64,000 nucleotides of DNA from Myxococcota bacterium (GTDB lineage Bacteria; Myxococcota_A; UBA9160; UBA4427): the NCBI GenBank assembly GCA_041389495.1, contig JAWKRT010000002.1:868001-932000 (forward strand). Direction: 5' to 3'. A program made the translations under genes and the position numbers. The notes beneath the pieces were generated by a model that worked only from the letters and a program-made list of their open reading frames with translations, ran no database searches and had not been told where the DNA came from. This document shows, one piece after another, positions 8,440 through 16,524 of the stretch. The stretch's first letter is position 1. Each line of letters begins with the position of its first letter.

Positions 8440-10313
8440 GACGCCTCCGGGAGCTCGTCGAGATACAGGATGTCCTGGTCCCCGCGCTGCGGACCCGTCG
8501 TGATCGACCGGTTGCCCTTGAGTCGCCACACGATCTCGTAGTCGTAGGTGGTCGCGTCGGCCGGCACGAGCAGCTCGATCGAGGACGAGAGCTCGCCGCG
8601 CGCCGTGTTCAGCGTGACCTGGCGCTCCTGCGACGCGTCGCCGATCGCGCTCGTCGTCTTCACGCTGACCGAGCGCACTCCCGCGGCGGCGAGCGCGTCG
8701 TGGTCGAACACCTCGAGTGCGACGCGGCGGCGCTGGAGCGGCGGGCGCAGCGGGATCACCGCTTCGCGGCGCACCGTCCACGGGGCCTCGATCGACGGCG
8801 CGCCGTGGTAGCCCCAGACCGTGCGGGTCTCGTAGTCGTTCCAGCGGTCGCGGTCGGCGTCGCCCTTCCAGCCGTAGACGAAGTCGAAGCGGTTGCCCGC
8901 GCGGTCGAGCGCGCCGCGGTCGATCGTCAGGTCCTCGACCGTGAGCGCGCCCGACTCGTGCCGCTTGCGGAACTGCACCGTCACGTACGCGATCTCGTCC
9001 TCGAACGCCGCCGCGTTCACGCCCTGGAGCGAGGCGACGATCGTGCGCTGGCGGAACATCGGGTCGTCGAGGTTCACGGAGCGGAAGACCTCGGCGTCGT
9101 CGAGATGGCGCGTCAGGTCGCCGACGTTCTCGTCGAAGCGCAACGCCTGCGTGTCGGCCGTGTACTTGTCGAGGTCGACGCGGTAGGTGCCGCGCTGGCG
9201 GCTGCGCTTGCGCTCCCAGAGCGCGACGGCGGCGAGCTCGGGGAGCGCCTCCTGCGTGACCGGGTCGACCCCGGTCGCGGGTGCGGGGGCCGCGAACACG
9301 AGCGGGAACGCCTCGGCGAGCGCGTCGTACTCGTAGCCGCTCGCCGCGAGCTCCTCGCGCCGCTGCGCGGCGAGCGCGTTCGCGTCGCGCGCCTCCTCGC
9401 GGCGGCGCTCGAGCAGCTCGGTCGCGCGGTCGAGCGCGCTCCTGCGCTCGCCTTCCGCACCCGCCGTCGGCGTCGGGCTCGCCGGCTGGAACACGAGGTC
9501 GCGAAGCATCGCGAAGGCCTGCTCGCGCATCGCCGACAGCTCCGCGTCGTCGCCGACGATCTCGACGCGGATCGCGCCCTCGGCGTAGAGGTCGTCGAAC
9601 GCCTCGTCGATCTCCGCCTGCAGCACGGGCGTCGCGACCGCCTCGTTCACGCGCCGGTGCTCGTAGACGCGCTCGAAGTCGGCCTCGATCCGCACCTGCT
9701 TCGGCGCGCGGTAGCCCGCGACCTCCATCTCGAACTGGAACGAGACGTCGGGCGTCGCGGAGTGGAAGGACTCCCAGAGCACCTTCGCGCCGAGCTTCGT
9801 GAGCTGCATCGAGACGGCGGCCTTGCCGCCGTCGAGCACGGGCGCCGTGCCGAGGCCGACGACGCGGCGCGTGAGCTCGCCGTCCTCCTGCGCGAACGAG
9901 CTGACGAGACCGAAGCGGCCCGACCGGAAGATCACGGGGCCCGCGAGCCTCGCGCCCGGCACCGCCGCGCGCAGCGCCGACTCGGCCTTCGCGACCTCGC
10001 CGTCCGTGAGGCCGAGCTCGACGACGGCGTGCACGATGCCGCCGCCCGTTCCCTCGTCGACGCCCGCGTCGGCGCGCTCGACGTAGCGGAGGAAGGAGAA
10101 GCGCGGCCGTCCCTCGCTGCCGCGCGCGAGGCGCGCGCGCGTCGGCGCGTAGTAGTAGGCGCCGGGCTCGCTGCGCGACTCGAACGCGACGACGTCGCCG
10201 AGCGCGACGAAGCGGTCGAGCACGATCTCCTGGGCGCGGGCGGGGCTCGACGCGACGAGGCTCGAGACGACGAGGCTCGCGGCCAGCGCGAGCCCCGCGC
10301 GACGACGGAGCAT
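8436..10313 (-). CDS. Exported paralogue B2 of the envelope protein family
   Basis: 625 residues with a signal peptide ending SSPARAQ (about residue 28). Family blocks are present: VALGDVVAFESRSEPGAYYYAP, FSFLRYV, FRSGRFGLVSSF, PDVSFQFEMEVAG, VNLDDPMFRQRTIVASLQG, VQFRKRH, YGWKGDADRDRW, IPLRPPLQRRRVAL, VWRLKGNRSITTG and YLDELPEAS. It aligns best with the 707-aa copy at 4631 and lacks that copy's Ala/Pro insertion; instead it carries a charged helical stretch near residues 280-330 (ERRSALDRATELLERR and following). Transcription is convergent with the plus-strand paralogue operon. A TetR gene lies 90 nt upstream on the same strand and may control it. Function unknown. Confidence 0.85.
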   Translation of the reverse strand: MLRRRAGLALAASLVVSSLVASSPARAQEIVLDRFVALGDVVAFESRSEPGAYYYAPTRARLARGSEGRPRFSFLRYVERADAGVDEGTGGGIVHAVVELGLTDGEVAKAESALRAAVPGARLAGPVIFRSGRFGLVSSFAQEDGELTRRVVGLGTAPVLDGGKAAVSMQLTKLGAKVLWESFHSATPDVSFQFEMEVAGYRAPKQVRIEADFERVYEHRRVNEAVATPVLQAEIDEAFDDLYAEGAIRVEIVGDDAELSAMREQAFAMLRDLVFQPASPTPTAGAEGERRSALDRATELLERRREEARDANALAAQRREELAASGYEYDALAEAFPLVFAAPAPATGVDPVTQEALPELAAVALWERKRSRQRGTYRVDLDKYTADTQALRFDENVGDLTRHLDDAEVFRSVNLDDPMFRQRTIVASLQGVNAAAFEDEIAYVTVQFRKRHESGALTVEDLTIDRGALDRAGNRFDFVYGWKGDADRDRWNDYETRTVWGYHGAPSIEAPWTVRREAVIPLRPPLQRRRVALEVFDHDALAAAGVRSVSVKTTSAIGDASQERQVTLNTARGELSSSIELLVPADATTYDYEIVWRLKGNRSITTGPQRGDQDILYLDELPEAS

Positions 10314-10403
10314 GGAGACCCTCCTCGGCCCGGTGCCGCGGCGAGTCTACCAGCCGCCGCCGCGCCGAGGGGACGCCGTGTCGCTAGGCGGCGCGCGCCG
10401 CGG

Positions 10404-11090
10404 TCAGGGCGCGACCGCCCCGCGCGCTTCCGCGAGGAGCCCGGCGACGAGCGCGTGGAGCGCGGCGAAGCCGAGCCGCACGGCCTCGTCGCGCGAGAGG
10501 GCGCCCGCGCGGTGCTGGAGCACGAGCACGTAGGTCGTCGACGTCGCGCACTCGAGCGCGAGCTCGATCGCGACGTCCCCGAGCCCGAGTGCGCGCAGCG
10601 GCTCGAACCAGCGGTGGTCGATCTCGGCGGAGAGCGTCGCCGAGCGGTCGACGAAGACGTGGGTGCGCACGAGCTCGGAGCGCGAGAGCACGAGGCCGCC
10701 CATCCCGACGTCGGTGACGACGTCCCAGAGCGCCTCGAACACCCGGCGCGCGCCGGCCCAGGCGACGTCGGTGTCCGGGTCGGCGAGCGCGGCGACGCCG
10801 CGCGCGTGGTCGTCGCCGGTCATGGACGCGTTGAGCCGCTCGTAGAAGTGCGTCACGACCGCGACGAGCAGGTCCTCGCGCTGTGGGAAGTAGCGGTAGA
10901 CGAGCGGGCGCGTGCAGCCCGCGAGCTCGGCGACGCGCGCCATGCGGACGGCGTCGGGCCCCTCGGTCTCGATCAGGTGCGCGGCGACGGAGATGAGCTG
11001 GCGCCGACGGCGCTCGCCGTGCGGCTCGAGGTCGAAGGGCGCGGTCGCGGTCCCGGCGGCCAGCTCGGTGCGGCCGACCGACGTCCCCAT
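10404..11090 (-). CDS. TetR/AcrR-family transcriptional regulator
   Basis: 228 residues. The N-terminal helix-turn-helix is clear (about residues 28-72: RRRQLISVAAHLIETEGPDA, then VAELAGCTRPLVYRYFPQRE), with the usual Y-R-Y-F-P signature. The remaining about 150 residues are a helical ligand-binding domain I cannot match to a known effector. I start it at the ATG at 11090, because upstream in-frame codons run into a low-complexity region. It is read in the same direction as, and 90 nt ahead of, the exported paralogue gene ending at 8436, and divergently from the sorting-tail protein at 11384; either could be a target. A 14-bp G+C palindrome at 10388-10401 sits just past its stop. Confidence 0.85.
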   Translation of the reverse strand: MGTSVGRTELAAGTATAPFDLEPHGERRRRQLISVAAHLIETEGPDAVRMARVAELAGCTRPLVYRYFPQREDLLVAVVTHFYERLNASMTGDDHARGVAALADPDTDVAWAGARRVFEALWDVVTDVGMGGLVLSRSELVRTHVFVDRSATLSAEIDHRWFEPLRALGLGDVAIELALECATSTTYVLVLQHRAGALSRDEAVRLGFAALHALVAGLLAEARGAVAP

Positions 11091-11301
11091 CTCTCTACTG
11101 TCTCTACTGCTCGCCTTGCCTGCTGCGCCCACTGGCTCCGCCTCGTGTCGTCGCGCGGCGCCCGCTCCCGCGCCCTTGCGTTCCCATTCGTTCCCGCTCG
11201 TCCAGGCTCGTCCCCGCGCGGCCCCAAGGGGCGCCGCGCGGCGGGCCAACGGTAGGGCATCGGGCCGCGCGGCCGACGCGCGGAACGGTTTGTATCTCTT
11301 A

Positions 11302-11330
11302 TTGACGTTTTGTAAACACCCGCGGAGAAT
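11302..11330 (+). promoter_or_regulatory. Candidate sigma70-type promoter
   Basis: TTGACG (11302-11307) and GAGAAT (11325-11330) are separated by exactly 17 nt in one of the few A+T-rich patches of the region. They lie 54 nt upstream of the ATG at 11384. TTTGTA occurs twice around the -35 box (from 11289 and from 11309). The gap 11091-11383 holds no other gene that I can see. Confidence 0.5.
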
Positions 11331-11383
11331 GCGGGCACGCGAAGGCCCGGTCACGCCGCCGGCCGCCACCGAGGAGATCGCTC

Positions 11384-12121
11384 ATGTCGATGCGCCCGCG
11401 AACGCTCCCGCTCGTCCTCTCCGCCGCGCTCTGCCTCTCGCTCCCGCTCGCCGCGTCGGCGGTCGTGAAGGTGTACGACGCCACGCCGCCGCACGGCACG
11501 CCGGGCGACGTGTTCCTGTTCACCGCGACGCTGTGCCCGCCCGTCCAGCAGACGCCCGGCCAGGTGCAGGGCGCCTACTCGCTGTCGGACACGGGCGGCG
11601 GCGCGGTCACGATCTCCGACCTCGAGATCGCGCAGCCGCAGAACCTCGACCTCGACCTGCTGAACGTCTTCGGCCCGGGCGCGTTCGTGTTCATCGACGG
11701 CATCGTGCTGTGGAACGTCCCGCCCGGGCACACGGGCACGGGCAGCACCGCGCCGGGCGGCTCCGTCGACTGGGGCGTGGTGAGCGGCTGGACGCGCAGC
11801 GGCTTCACCTACTGCGCGTCGAGTCCGGCGACCATCTGCACGAGCGGCACGCAGGTTCCGCACGGCGTCACGGTCGCGACGCCGCCGGCGCAGTCGTCGA
11901 CGTACGACCTCGGAACGTGGACCTTCGACGCCGCGGGCGACATGTCGGCCGCGTCGCCGTACATCTTCTTCACGGCGAACGGCGGCATCTCGAACGGCCA
12001 GTATCTCGTTCGCGGCGCGTTCGTCGGTGGCTCGGTGCCGGCGCTGCCGCTCGTCGGGGCCGGTGCTCTCGCCCTCGCGCTCGGCGTCGTCGGCGTGCGC
12101 GGGATGCGACGGCGCTCGTGA
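11384..12121 (+). CDS. Exported protein with PEP-CTERM-like sorting tail
   Basis: 245 residues. A signal peptide (1-25, ending AASA) is followed by a Thr/Gly-rich beta domain with no recognised catalytic motif. The C-terminus has the three-part architecture of exosortase substrates: a short VPALP motif, a hydrophobic helix (LVGAGALALALGVVGV) and a basic end (RGMRRRS). Proteins of this type are cut and handed to the surface or exopolysaccharide by an exosortase. No exosortase gene lies in this window, and the tail is not the classic PEP, so the assignment is by architecture. The ATG at 11384 has a GAGGAG ribosome-binding site 8 nt upstream. Confidence 0.75.
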   Translation: MSMRPRTLPLVLSAALCLSLPLAASAVVKVYDATPPHGTPGDVFLFTATLCPPVQQTPGQVQGAYSLSDTGGGAVTISDLEIAQPQNLDLDLLNVFGPGAFVFIDGIVLWNVPPGHTGTGSTAPGGSVDWGVVSGWTRSGFTYCASSPATICTSGTQVPHGVTVATPPAQSSTYDLGTWTFDAAGDMSAASPYIFFTANGGISNGQYLVRGAFVGGSVPALPLVGAGALALALGVVGVRGMRRRS

Positions 12122-12164
12122 CGAGACGCGAAGCGCCCGGCGGCGGCCGGGCAGGAGGGGAGCG

Positions 12165-12950
12165 ATGGAGCGCGAACCGACCGTGAGTGGGCGAGACGCA
12201 GGCGCGGGCGCCGATGCGCTCTCGAGCCTTCCGCCGCCGCCGCCGCGACCCGTGCAGTGGCGGCGGGCGTGGGAGCAGGTGGTGCTCCTGTGGCGCAACG
12301 ATCCGAAGGACGCGCTCGACGCGGCGTACGGGATCAAGGACGCGCTCGGCGGCATGACCGACGAACGCCTGCTGCAGCGCGTGCTGCGCGACCCGGTCGG
12401 CCGCGCGGTGATGGCGGAGCGCGCCGACCTGCCCGGCCTGCTCGCCGATCACGCGCGGCTCGCGGAGATGCCGCCCGGCAGCCTCGGCCGCGCCTATCTC
12501 GAGTTCGCGCGCCGGCACGGCATCAACGCGGCCTACCTGATCGAGTCCGAGCACCGCATGTCGCGCGACTTCGGGAAGCTCGACCCCGTGCGCCAGTGGT
12601 TCAGCGACCGGCTGACGGTGCTGCACGACGTCTGGCACGTGCTCGCCGGCTACGACGCGGTGAACGCGGGCGAGTCCGCGATCATCTGCTTCTCGATCGG
12701 GCAGGGCCTCACGTACCGGCCGATGCCGGTCTTCGTCGTGATGATGCTGCTGGCCGGCCACCTGACGCCGCGGCGCGCGTTCGAGGCGCACCGGCGCGGC
12801 CGGCGCGCCGCACTCCTCGTCGCGCAGGACTACGAGACGCTCCTGTGGAAGCCGCTCGAGGACGTGCGCCGCGAGCTCGGCCTGCCCGCGCCGACGGTCG
12901 ACCACGCGGGGCGCACGCCCGAGGGCATGCTGATCCCGGCCTCGGCCTAG
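12165..12950 (+). CDS. Coq4-family protein
   Basis: 261 residues. The strict metal-binding signature of Coq4, H-D-x-x-H-(11 residues)-E, is present in LHDVWHVLAGY followed by DAVNAGE (about residues 154-171). Coq4 proteins take part in ubiquinone synthesis; the eukaryotic enzyme has been linked to oxidative decarboxylation at ring position C1. Bacterial homologues often lie outside ubi loci and their role is less certain. The N-terminal about 30 residues are Pro/Ala-rich and variable. The start ATG follows a GGAGGGGAG ribosome-binding site. The stop TAG is part of a CTAGCATCG motif seen at three other stops in the window. The neighbours do not form a quinone cluster, so pathway membership is inferred from family only. 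Confidence 0.85.
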   Translation: MEREPTVSGRDAGAGADALSSLPPPPPRPVQWRRAWEQVVLLWRNDPKDALDAAYGIKDALGGMTDERLLQRVLRDPVGRAVMAERADLPGLLADHARLAEMPPGSLGRAYLEFARRHGINAAYLIESEHRMSRDFGKLDPVRQWFSDRLTVLHDVWHVLAGYDAVNAGESAIICFSIGQGLTYRPMPVFVVMMLLAGHLTPRRAFEAHRRGRRAALLVAQDYETLLWKPLEDVRRELGLPAPTVDHAGRTPEGMLIPASA

Positions 12951-13028
12951 CATCGACGGCGCGAGGCGCGAGAGTCAGGGGACGGAAGCGAACGGCGCGC
13001 CCGCGTGCGCGCGGAGGAGCGAGGACGG

Positions 13029-13925
13029 ATGGCGAAGGACCAGAGACTGCGCGGCCAGGTCGCGCTCGTCACGGGCGCGAGCCGCGGCATCGGCAAGGGC
13101 ATCGCGCAGGAGCTCGCGCTCGCCGGCGCGAAGGTCTACTTCACCGGGCGCTCGACGGCCGAGGACCCCGACCGGCCGGGCACGATCGGGCGCACGGCCG
13201 AGGAGATCCGCGCGGAGGGCGGCGACGCCATCGCCCTCCAGTGCGACCACCACGACGACGCGCAGGTCGCCGCCGTCTTCGAGCGCATCCTCGCCGACGA
13301 GGGGCGGCTCGACGTCCTCGTCAACAACGCGACGGCCGAGCTCTCGTCGATGGTCGGCAAGCACTTCTGGGAGCTGCCGCTCGGGCTCTGGGACGACGTG
13401 ATCGGCGTCGGGCTGCGCTCGCACTACGTCGCGAGCGCGCTCGCGGCGCCGACGATGATCGCGCAGCGCAGCGGCCTCATCGTCAACGTCTCCTCGCACG
13501 GCTCGCGCGAGTACCTGATGGGCGTGATCTACGGCGTCGGCAAGGCGGGGCTCGAGAAGCTCACCGCCGACACGAGCAAGGAGCTCGCGGAGTTCGGGGT
13601 CGCGGTCGTGTCGATCTGGCCCGGGCTCGTGGCGAGCGAGAACCGGCTCGTGCACGCGACGCGCGGCGCGGACGGCCGGCTCACGCTCTTCGGCCTCGAC
13701 CTCACGAACGCCGAGACACCGGCCTTCCCGGGCCGCGGCGTCGTCGCGCTCGCCGCCGACCCGGACAAGATGCGCCGCACCGGGCGCGCGTTCTGGGTCG
13801 CCGAGCTCGCGCGCCAGTACGGCTTCACCGACGTCGACGGCCGCATCCCGGACGCCGAGAAGTTCCACGACTCGCTGAAGACGGGGGCGGCGCCCGACTA
13901 CTGGCGCGGCGTGCTCGGCACCTGA
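13029..13925 (+). CDS. SDR-family oxidoreductase (DHRS1-like)
   Basis: 298 residues, longer than classical SDRs (about 250). The NAD(P) motif TGASRGIG is near residue 18, NNAT replaces the usual NNAG, and the catalytic YGVGK follows a serine pair in NVSSHGSREY. The extra C-terminal 40 residues (RAFWVAELARQYGFTDVDG) are typical of the DHRS1-like subgroup, in which the sequence ends with a short domain after the Rossmann fold. The substrate is unknown. A GGA-rich ribosome-binding site precedes the ATG. It is convergent with the porin gene, with two hairpins between them. Confidence 0.85.
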   Translation: MAKDQRLRGQVALVTGASRGIGKGIAQELALAGAKVYFTGRSTAEDPDRPGTIGRTAEEIRAEGGDAIALQCDHHDDAQVAAVFERILADEGRLDVLVNNATAELSSMVGKHFWELPLGLWDDVIGVGLRSHYVASALAAPTMIAQRSGLIVNVSSHGSREYLMGVIYGVGKAGLEKLTADTSKELAEFGVAVVSIWPGLVASENRLVHATRGADGRLTLFGLDLTNAETPAFPGRGVVALAADPDKMRRTGRAFWVAELARQYGFTDVDGRIPDAEKFHDSLKTGAAPDYWRGVLGT

Positions 13926-13930
13926 GGCGC

Positions 13931-13968
13931 CTGCGGCGCACGCGCGCGAGGCGCGCGCTGCGCCGCAG
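13931..13968. terminator. Hairpin between convergent genes (first of two)
   Basis: A 10-bp perfect arm pair (CTGCGGCGCA and TGCGCCGCAG) encloses a further 7-bp G+C stem with a 3-nt loop and one bulged base. It starts 6 nt past the SDR stop. No T-run follows, so it may act as a rho-assisted or bidirectional stop. Confidence 0.6.
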
Positions 13969-13973
13969 CGAGA

Positions 13974-14003
13974 GCGGGCGCCCCCCGCGCGAGGGGCGCC
14001 CGC
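13974..14003. terminator. Hairpin between convergent genes (second of two)
   Basis: Perfect 11-bp inverted repeat, GCGGGCGCCCC and GGGGCGCCCGC, around an 8-nt loop. It lies 26 nt before the stop of the leftward porin gene, so it would terminate that transcript after its stop codon. Together with the preceding hairpin it forms a back-to-back bidirectional pair. Confidence 0.6.
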
Positions 14004-14028
14004 CGTCGCGACGTGCCGCCGGGCGGCG

Positions 14029-15282
14029 CTAGAACACGATCTGCGATCGCACCGTGAAGATGCTCATGTGCTCGGCATCGACGCCCGCGACGGTCGCCGA
14101 GCTCGCCGGCAGCCCGCGCGCGCGATCGGTGTCGACGACGTACGTCCAGCCGAACAGCATCCGCACGTTCTCGTTCAGGTACCAGTTCACGTCCGCGGTG
14201 AGCGCCTGCTCGCGACCGCCTCGCACGTCGGCGTCGGTGACGTCGAGATAGGCGTAGCGCGCGGCGACTTCCCAGGCGCCGCAGCCGCCGTTTCGCAGGC
14301 TGAACGGGTGATCGGGCACGAGGCGCTTGTACTCGCCGCTCGTCAGGCGGTAGCTCTTCGCGAGCGTCTCGCCCGTGAGCACGACCGACGCCGAGGCGTG
14401 ACCGCTCTGGAACTCGAGGTCCGGTGCGCCGCGCCGGTGGACGTGCGCCCGGTTGTACTCGCCGAGCAGCGTCACCGGGCCGAGCGTGACGCCGACCTCC
14501 GGTCCGTAGAGCGCGACGTCGCGCGTGCCGAGGATGTCGTCCGTGTCGAGCACGTAGAGGTTCGACGCGTGCGTCGTCTCGTCGCGGATCTGGATCATGC
14601 GGTCGTTCTCGGGCTGTGCGCGCCAGGCGCCGCGGAAGCCGAGGTGCACGACGTGGGAATCGTCGTGGATCGGTGCGAAGACGAGGCGACCGACGCCGCC
14701 GTAGCCCTCGTCGCGGCCCGACTTGTTGGGCCCGATCGACTCGCCGAAGAAGCCCGCCGCCGCGAACCAGTGCTCGCCCGACGCGTCGACGCGCAGGCCG
14801 AGCGCGCGGTCGACGAAGGGGATCACGAGCTCGTTGTCGATGCTCCGCTCGGTGAACGCGATGTCGTTCGAGCTCATCTCGACCGCGAGGCTGTAGGGCT
14901 GCTTCTGGTGTCCGGCCGTGATGCGGACACCCTCGAGGCCGTCGTACGCGACCCACATGTCCTTGATCGCGGTGGCGTTGTCCGCGAAGTCGACCTCCGC
15001 CCACCACGCCCACTCGTCGCGCACGCGGCCGTTCGCGTCGATGCGCCCGCGGCGGATCTCGGTGCCGTCGGTCGCGCCGCGGCCCGGGCCCGGGTCGCCC
15101 ACGTGCCAGCTGCCGTCGGCGTGGATGCGCCCGCCGAAGTGGAACGTGTAGGCGCCGTCGCTCGTGGCGAAGTTGAGCCCCTTCTTGTCGAGCGTCACCG
15201 CCGTCGTGGGCAGCGCCTCTCCCGCGGAGGCCGCGCCGGCCGCGAGTGCGACCACGGCGGCGAGAGCCAGGCGTACGAACAT
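14029..15282 (-). CDS. Phosphate-selective porin (OprP/OprO-type) outer-membrane protein
   Basis: 417 residues: signal peptide (1-22, ending ASAG), then a beta-barrel pattern of alternating aromatic and polar residues. Family marks include the N-terminal FHFGGRIHADGSWH segment, a DNATAIKDMWVAY segment, ITAGHQKQPYSLAVEMSS and a FTERSIDNELVIPF block, plus the aromatic C-terminal residue (SQIVF) recognised by the barrel-assembly machinery. Such porins let anions or polyphosphate cross the outer membrane; true phosphate selectivity needs basic residues I cannot position here. A strong GGGGAGGA ribosome-binding site precedes the ATG at 15282, which I chose over upstream codons because it gives the signal peptide. 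No phosphate-uptake genes are adjacent. Confidence 0.85.
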   Translation of the reverse strand: MFVRLALAAVVALAAGAASAGEALPTTAVTLDKKGLNFATSDGAYTFHFGGRIHADGSWHVGDPGPGRGATDGTEIRRGRIDANGRVRDEWAWWAEVDFADNATAIKDMWVAYDGLEGVRITAGHQKQPYSLAVEMSSNDIAFTERSIDNELVIPFVDRALGLRVDASGEHWFAAAGFFGESIGPNKSGRDEGYGGVGRLVFAPIHDDSHVVHLGFRGAWRAQPENDRMIQIRDETTHASNLYVLDTDDILGTRDVALYGPEVGVTLGPVTLLGEYNRAHVHRRGAPDLEFQSGHASASVVLTGETLAKSYRLTSGEYKRLVPDHPFSLRNGGCGAWEVAARYAYLDVTDADVRGGREQALTADVNWYLNENVRMLFGWTYVVDTDRARGLPASSATVAGVDAEHMSIFTVRSQIVF

Positions 15283-15501
15283 CGGATCCTCCCCCCAGGC
15301 GCCCGCGCGCGGGCGCGTCGGCCCGCATGCGAGCACCCACCCGGGCGCCTCGGCGCGCAGCCGCTCTCGAAGTGCGCGCTTTGTAGCCCCCGGTCCGTGA
15401 CGAAACGGTGGCGACGGGAAGGAGAACGTGAATCGTTCGCGATCGGAACGGCGTTATCGTCTTCGCGGAGACCACTCGACCGCCATCACGGAGACACCGC
15501 C

Positions 15502-16458
15502 ATGTCGAACGCCGCCGCGAGCGGCGCGCCGCGCGCGCGCTTCGGAGTCACGCTCCCGCAGATCAAGCGGACGTGGGAGGAGGCGAGTGCGTGCGCGCGC
15601 GAGCTCGACGCGCTCGGGTTCCATTCGCTCTGGGTCTGCGACCACCTCTACGGCGTGCCCGCGCCGCACCTCCCGATCCTCGAGGCGTGGACCGAGCTCG
15701 CGGCCGTCGCCGCCATCACCGAGCGCGCGAAGCTCGGCACGCTCGTGACGCCGCCGTTCTTCCGCAACCCCGCCGTGCTCGCGAAGCAGATCGCGACGAT
15801 CGAGTGCATCGCGCCGGGGCGCGTCATCGCCGGGCTCGGCGCGGGCTGGCTCCCGCCCGAGTTCGAGCAGCTCGGCTGTCCCTTCCCCGACACGCGCGAG
15901 CGGCTGCGCGCGCTCGAGGAGACGATCGAGATCCTGAAGCGCCTGTGGACCGAGGAGAAGGCGACCTTCGAGGGGAAGTGGTTCTCGGTGCGCGACGCGC
16001 TCTGCGAGCCGAAGCCCGCGACGCGCCCGGAGATCCTCGTCGGCGGCGGCGGCGAGCGCGTGCTGATGGGCATCGCCGCGCGCCACGCCGACGTGTGGAA
16101 CAACATGGCCGTCTTCCAGGGGCAGCTCGCCCGCAAGGTCGAGGCGCTGCACCGCCGCTGCGAGGAGCTCGGCCGCGACCCGGCGACGATCGCGATCTCG
16201 CAGCAGTGCACGATCGTCATCGACGAGGACGACGCGCGCGCGAAGGCCTCGCTCGAGAAGGCGAAGGCCGTGTTCGGCGGCCACATGGGCAGCGCGATCG
16301 AGGAGCACGGCATCTGGGGCGGGCCGGACGCCGTGATCGAGCGCATCGAGCGCCACCTCGAGCTCGGCGTCACGCACTTCGTCGTCGAGTTCTTCGGCCG
16401 CGACACGCGCGTGCCCGCGCGCTTGTTCGCCGAGGCCGTGATGCCGGCGTTCGCCTGA
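15502..16458 (+). CDS. LLM-class (F420-dependent type) oxidoreductase
   Basis: 318 residues with the bacterial-luciferase-like TIM barrel: FGVTLPQ near the N-terminus, FHSLWVCDHLYG, LGTLVTPPFFRNPAVLAK, VIAGLGAGWLPPEFEQLG and RPEILVGGGGERVL. These are the conserved strands and loops of F420-dependent LLM oxidoreductases; FMN cannot be excluded. These enzymes carry out hydride transfers or monooxygenations on hydrophobic substrates. The start ATG at 15502 gives the conventional family length. It is divergent from the porin gene; the 219-nt gap contains TTATCGT (15454-15460) as a possible -10 region. Confidence 0.85.
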   Translation: MSNAAASGAPRARFGVTLPQIKRTWEEASACARELDALGFHSLWVCDHLYGVPAPHLPILEAWTELAAVAAITERAKLGTLVTPPFFRNPAVLAKQIATIECIAPGRVIAGLGAGWLPPEFEQLGCPFPDTRERLRALEETIEILKRLWTEEKATFEGKWFSVRDALCEPKPATRPEILVGGGGERVLMGIAARHADVWNNMAVFQGQLARKVEALHRRCEELGRDPATIAISQQCTIVIDEDDARAKASLEKAKAVFGGHMGSAIEEHGIWGGPDAVIERIERHLELGVTHFVVEFFGRDTRVPARLFAEAVMPAFA

Positions 16459-16469
16459 CGAGCAGGCGT

Positions 16470-16504
16470 AGCGACCCGCTCGAGCGCAGCGACCCGCTCG
16501 AGCG
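16470..16504. repeat. Two 17-bp direct repeats between convergent genes
   Basis: AGCGACCCGCTCGAGCG occurs at 16470-16486 and 16488-16504, one base apart. Each copy contains the palindrome CGCTCGAGCG, so either copy can form a hairpin and act as a terminator for the two converging genes. Confidence 0.6.
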
Positions 16505-16524
16505 GCACGAAGCGCGGCAGCGCG

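Noticed and set aside
10388..10401. 14-bp palindrome GCGGCGCGCGCCGC as TetR operator
   Set aside because: It lies downstream of the TetR stop and is pure G+C, more likely a terminator stem or chance.
11092..11110. CTCTACTG direct repeat upstream of the TetR start
   Set aside because: Two copies 9 bp apart, not palindromic; no evidence that it is an operator.
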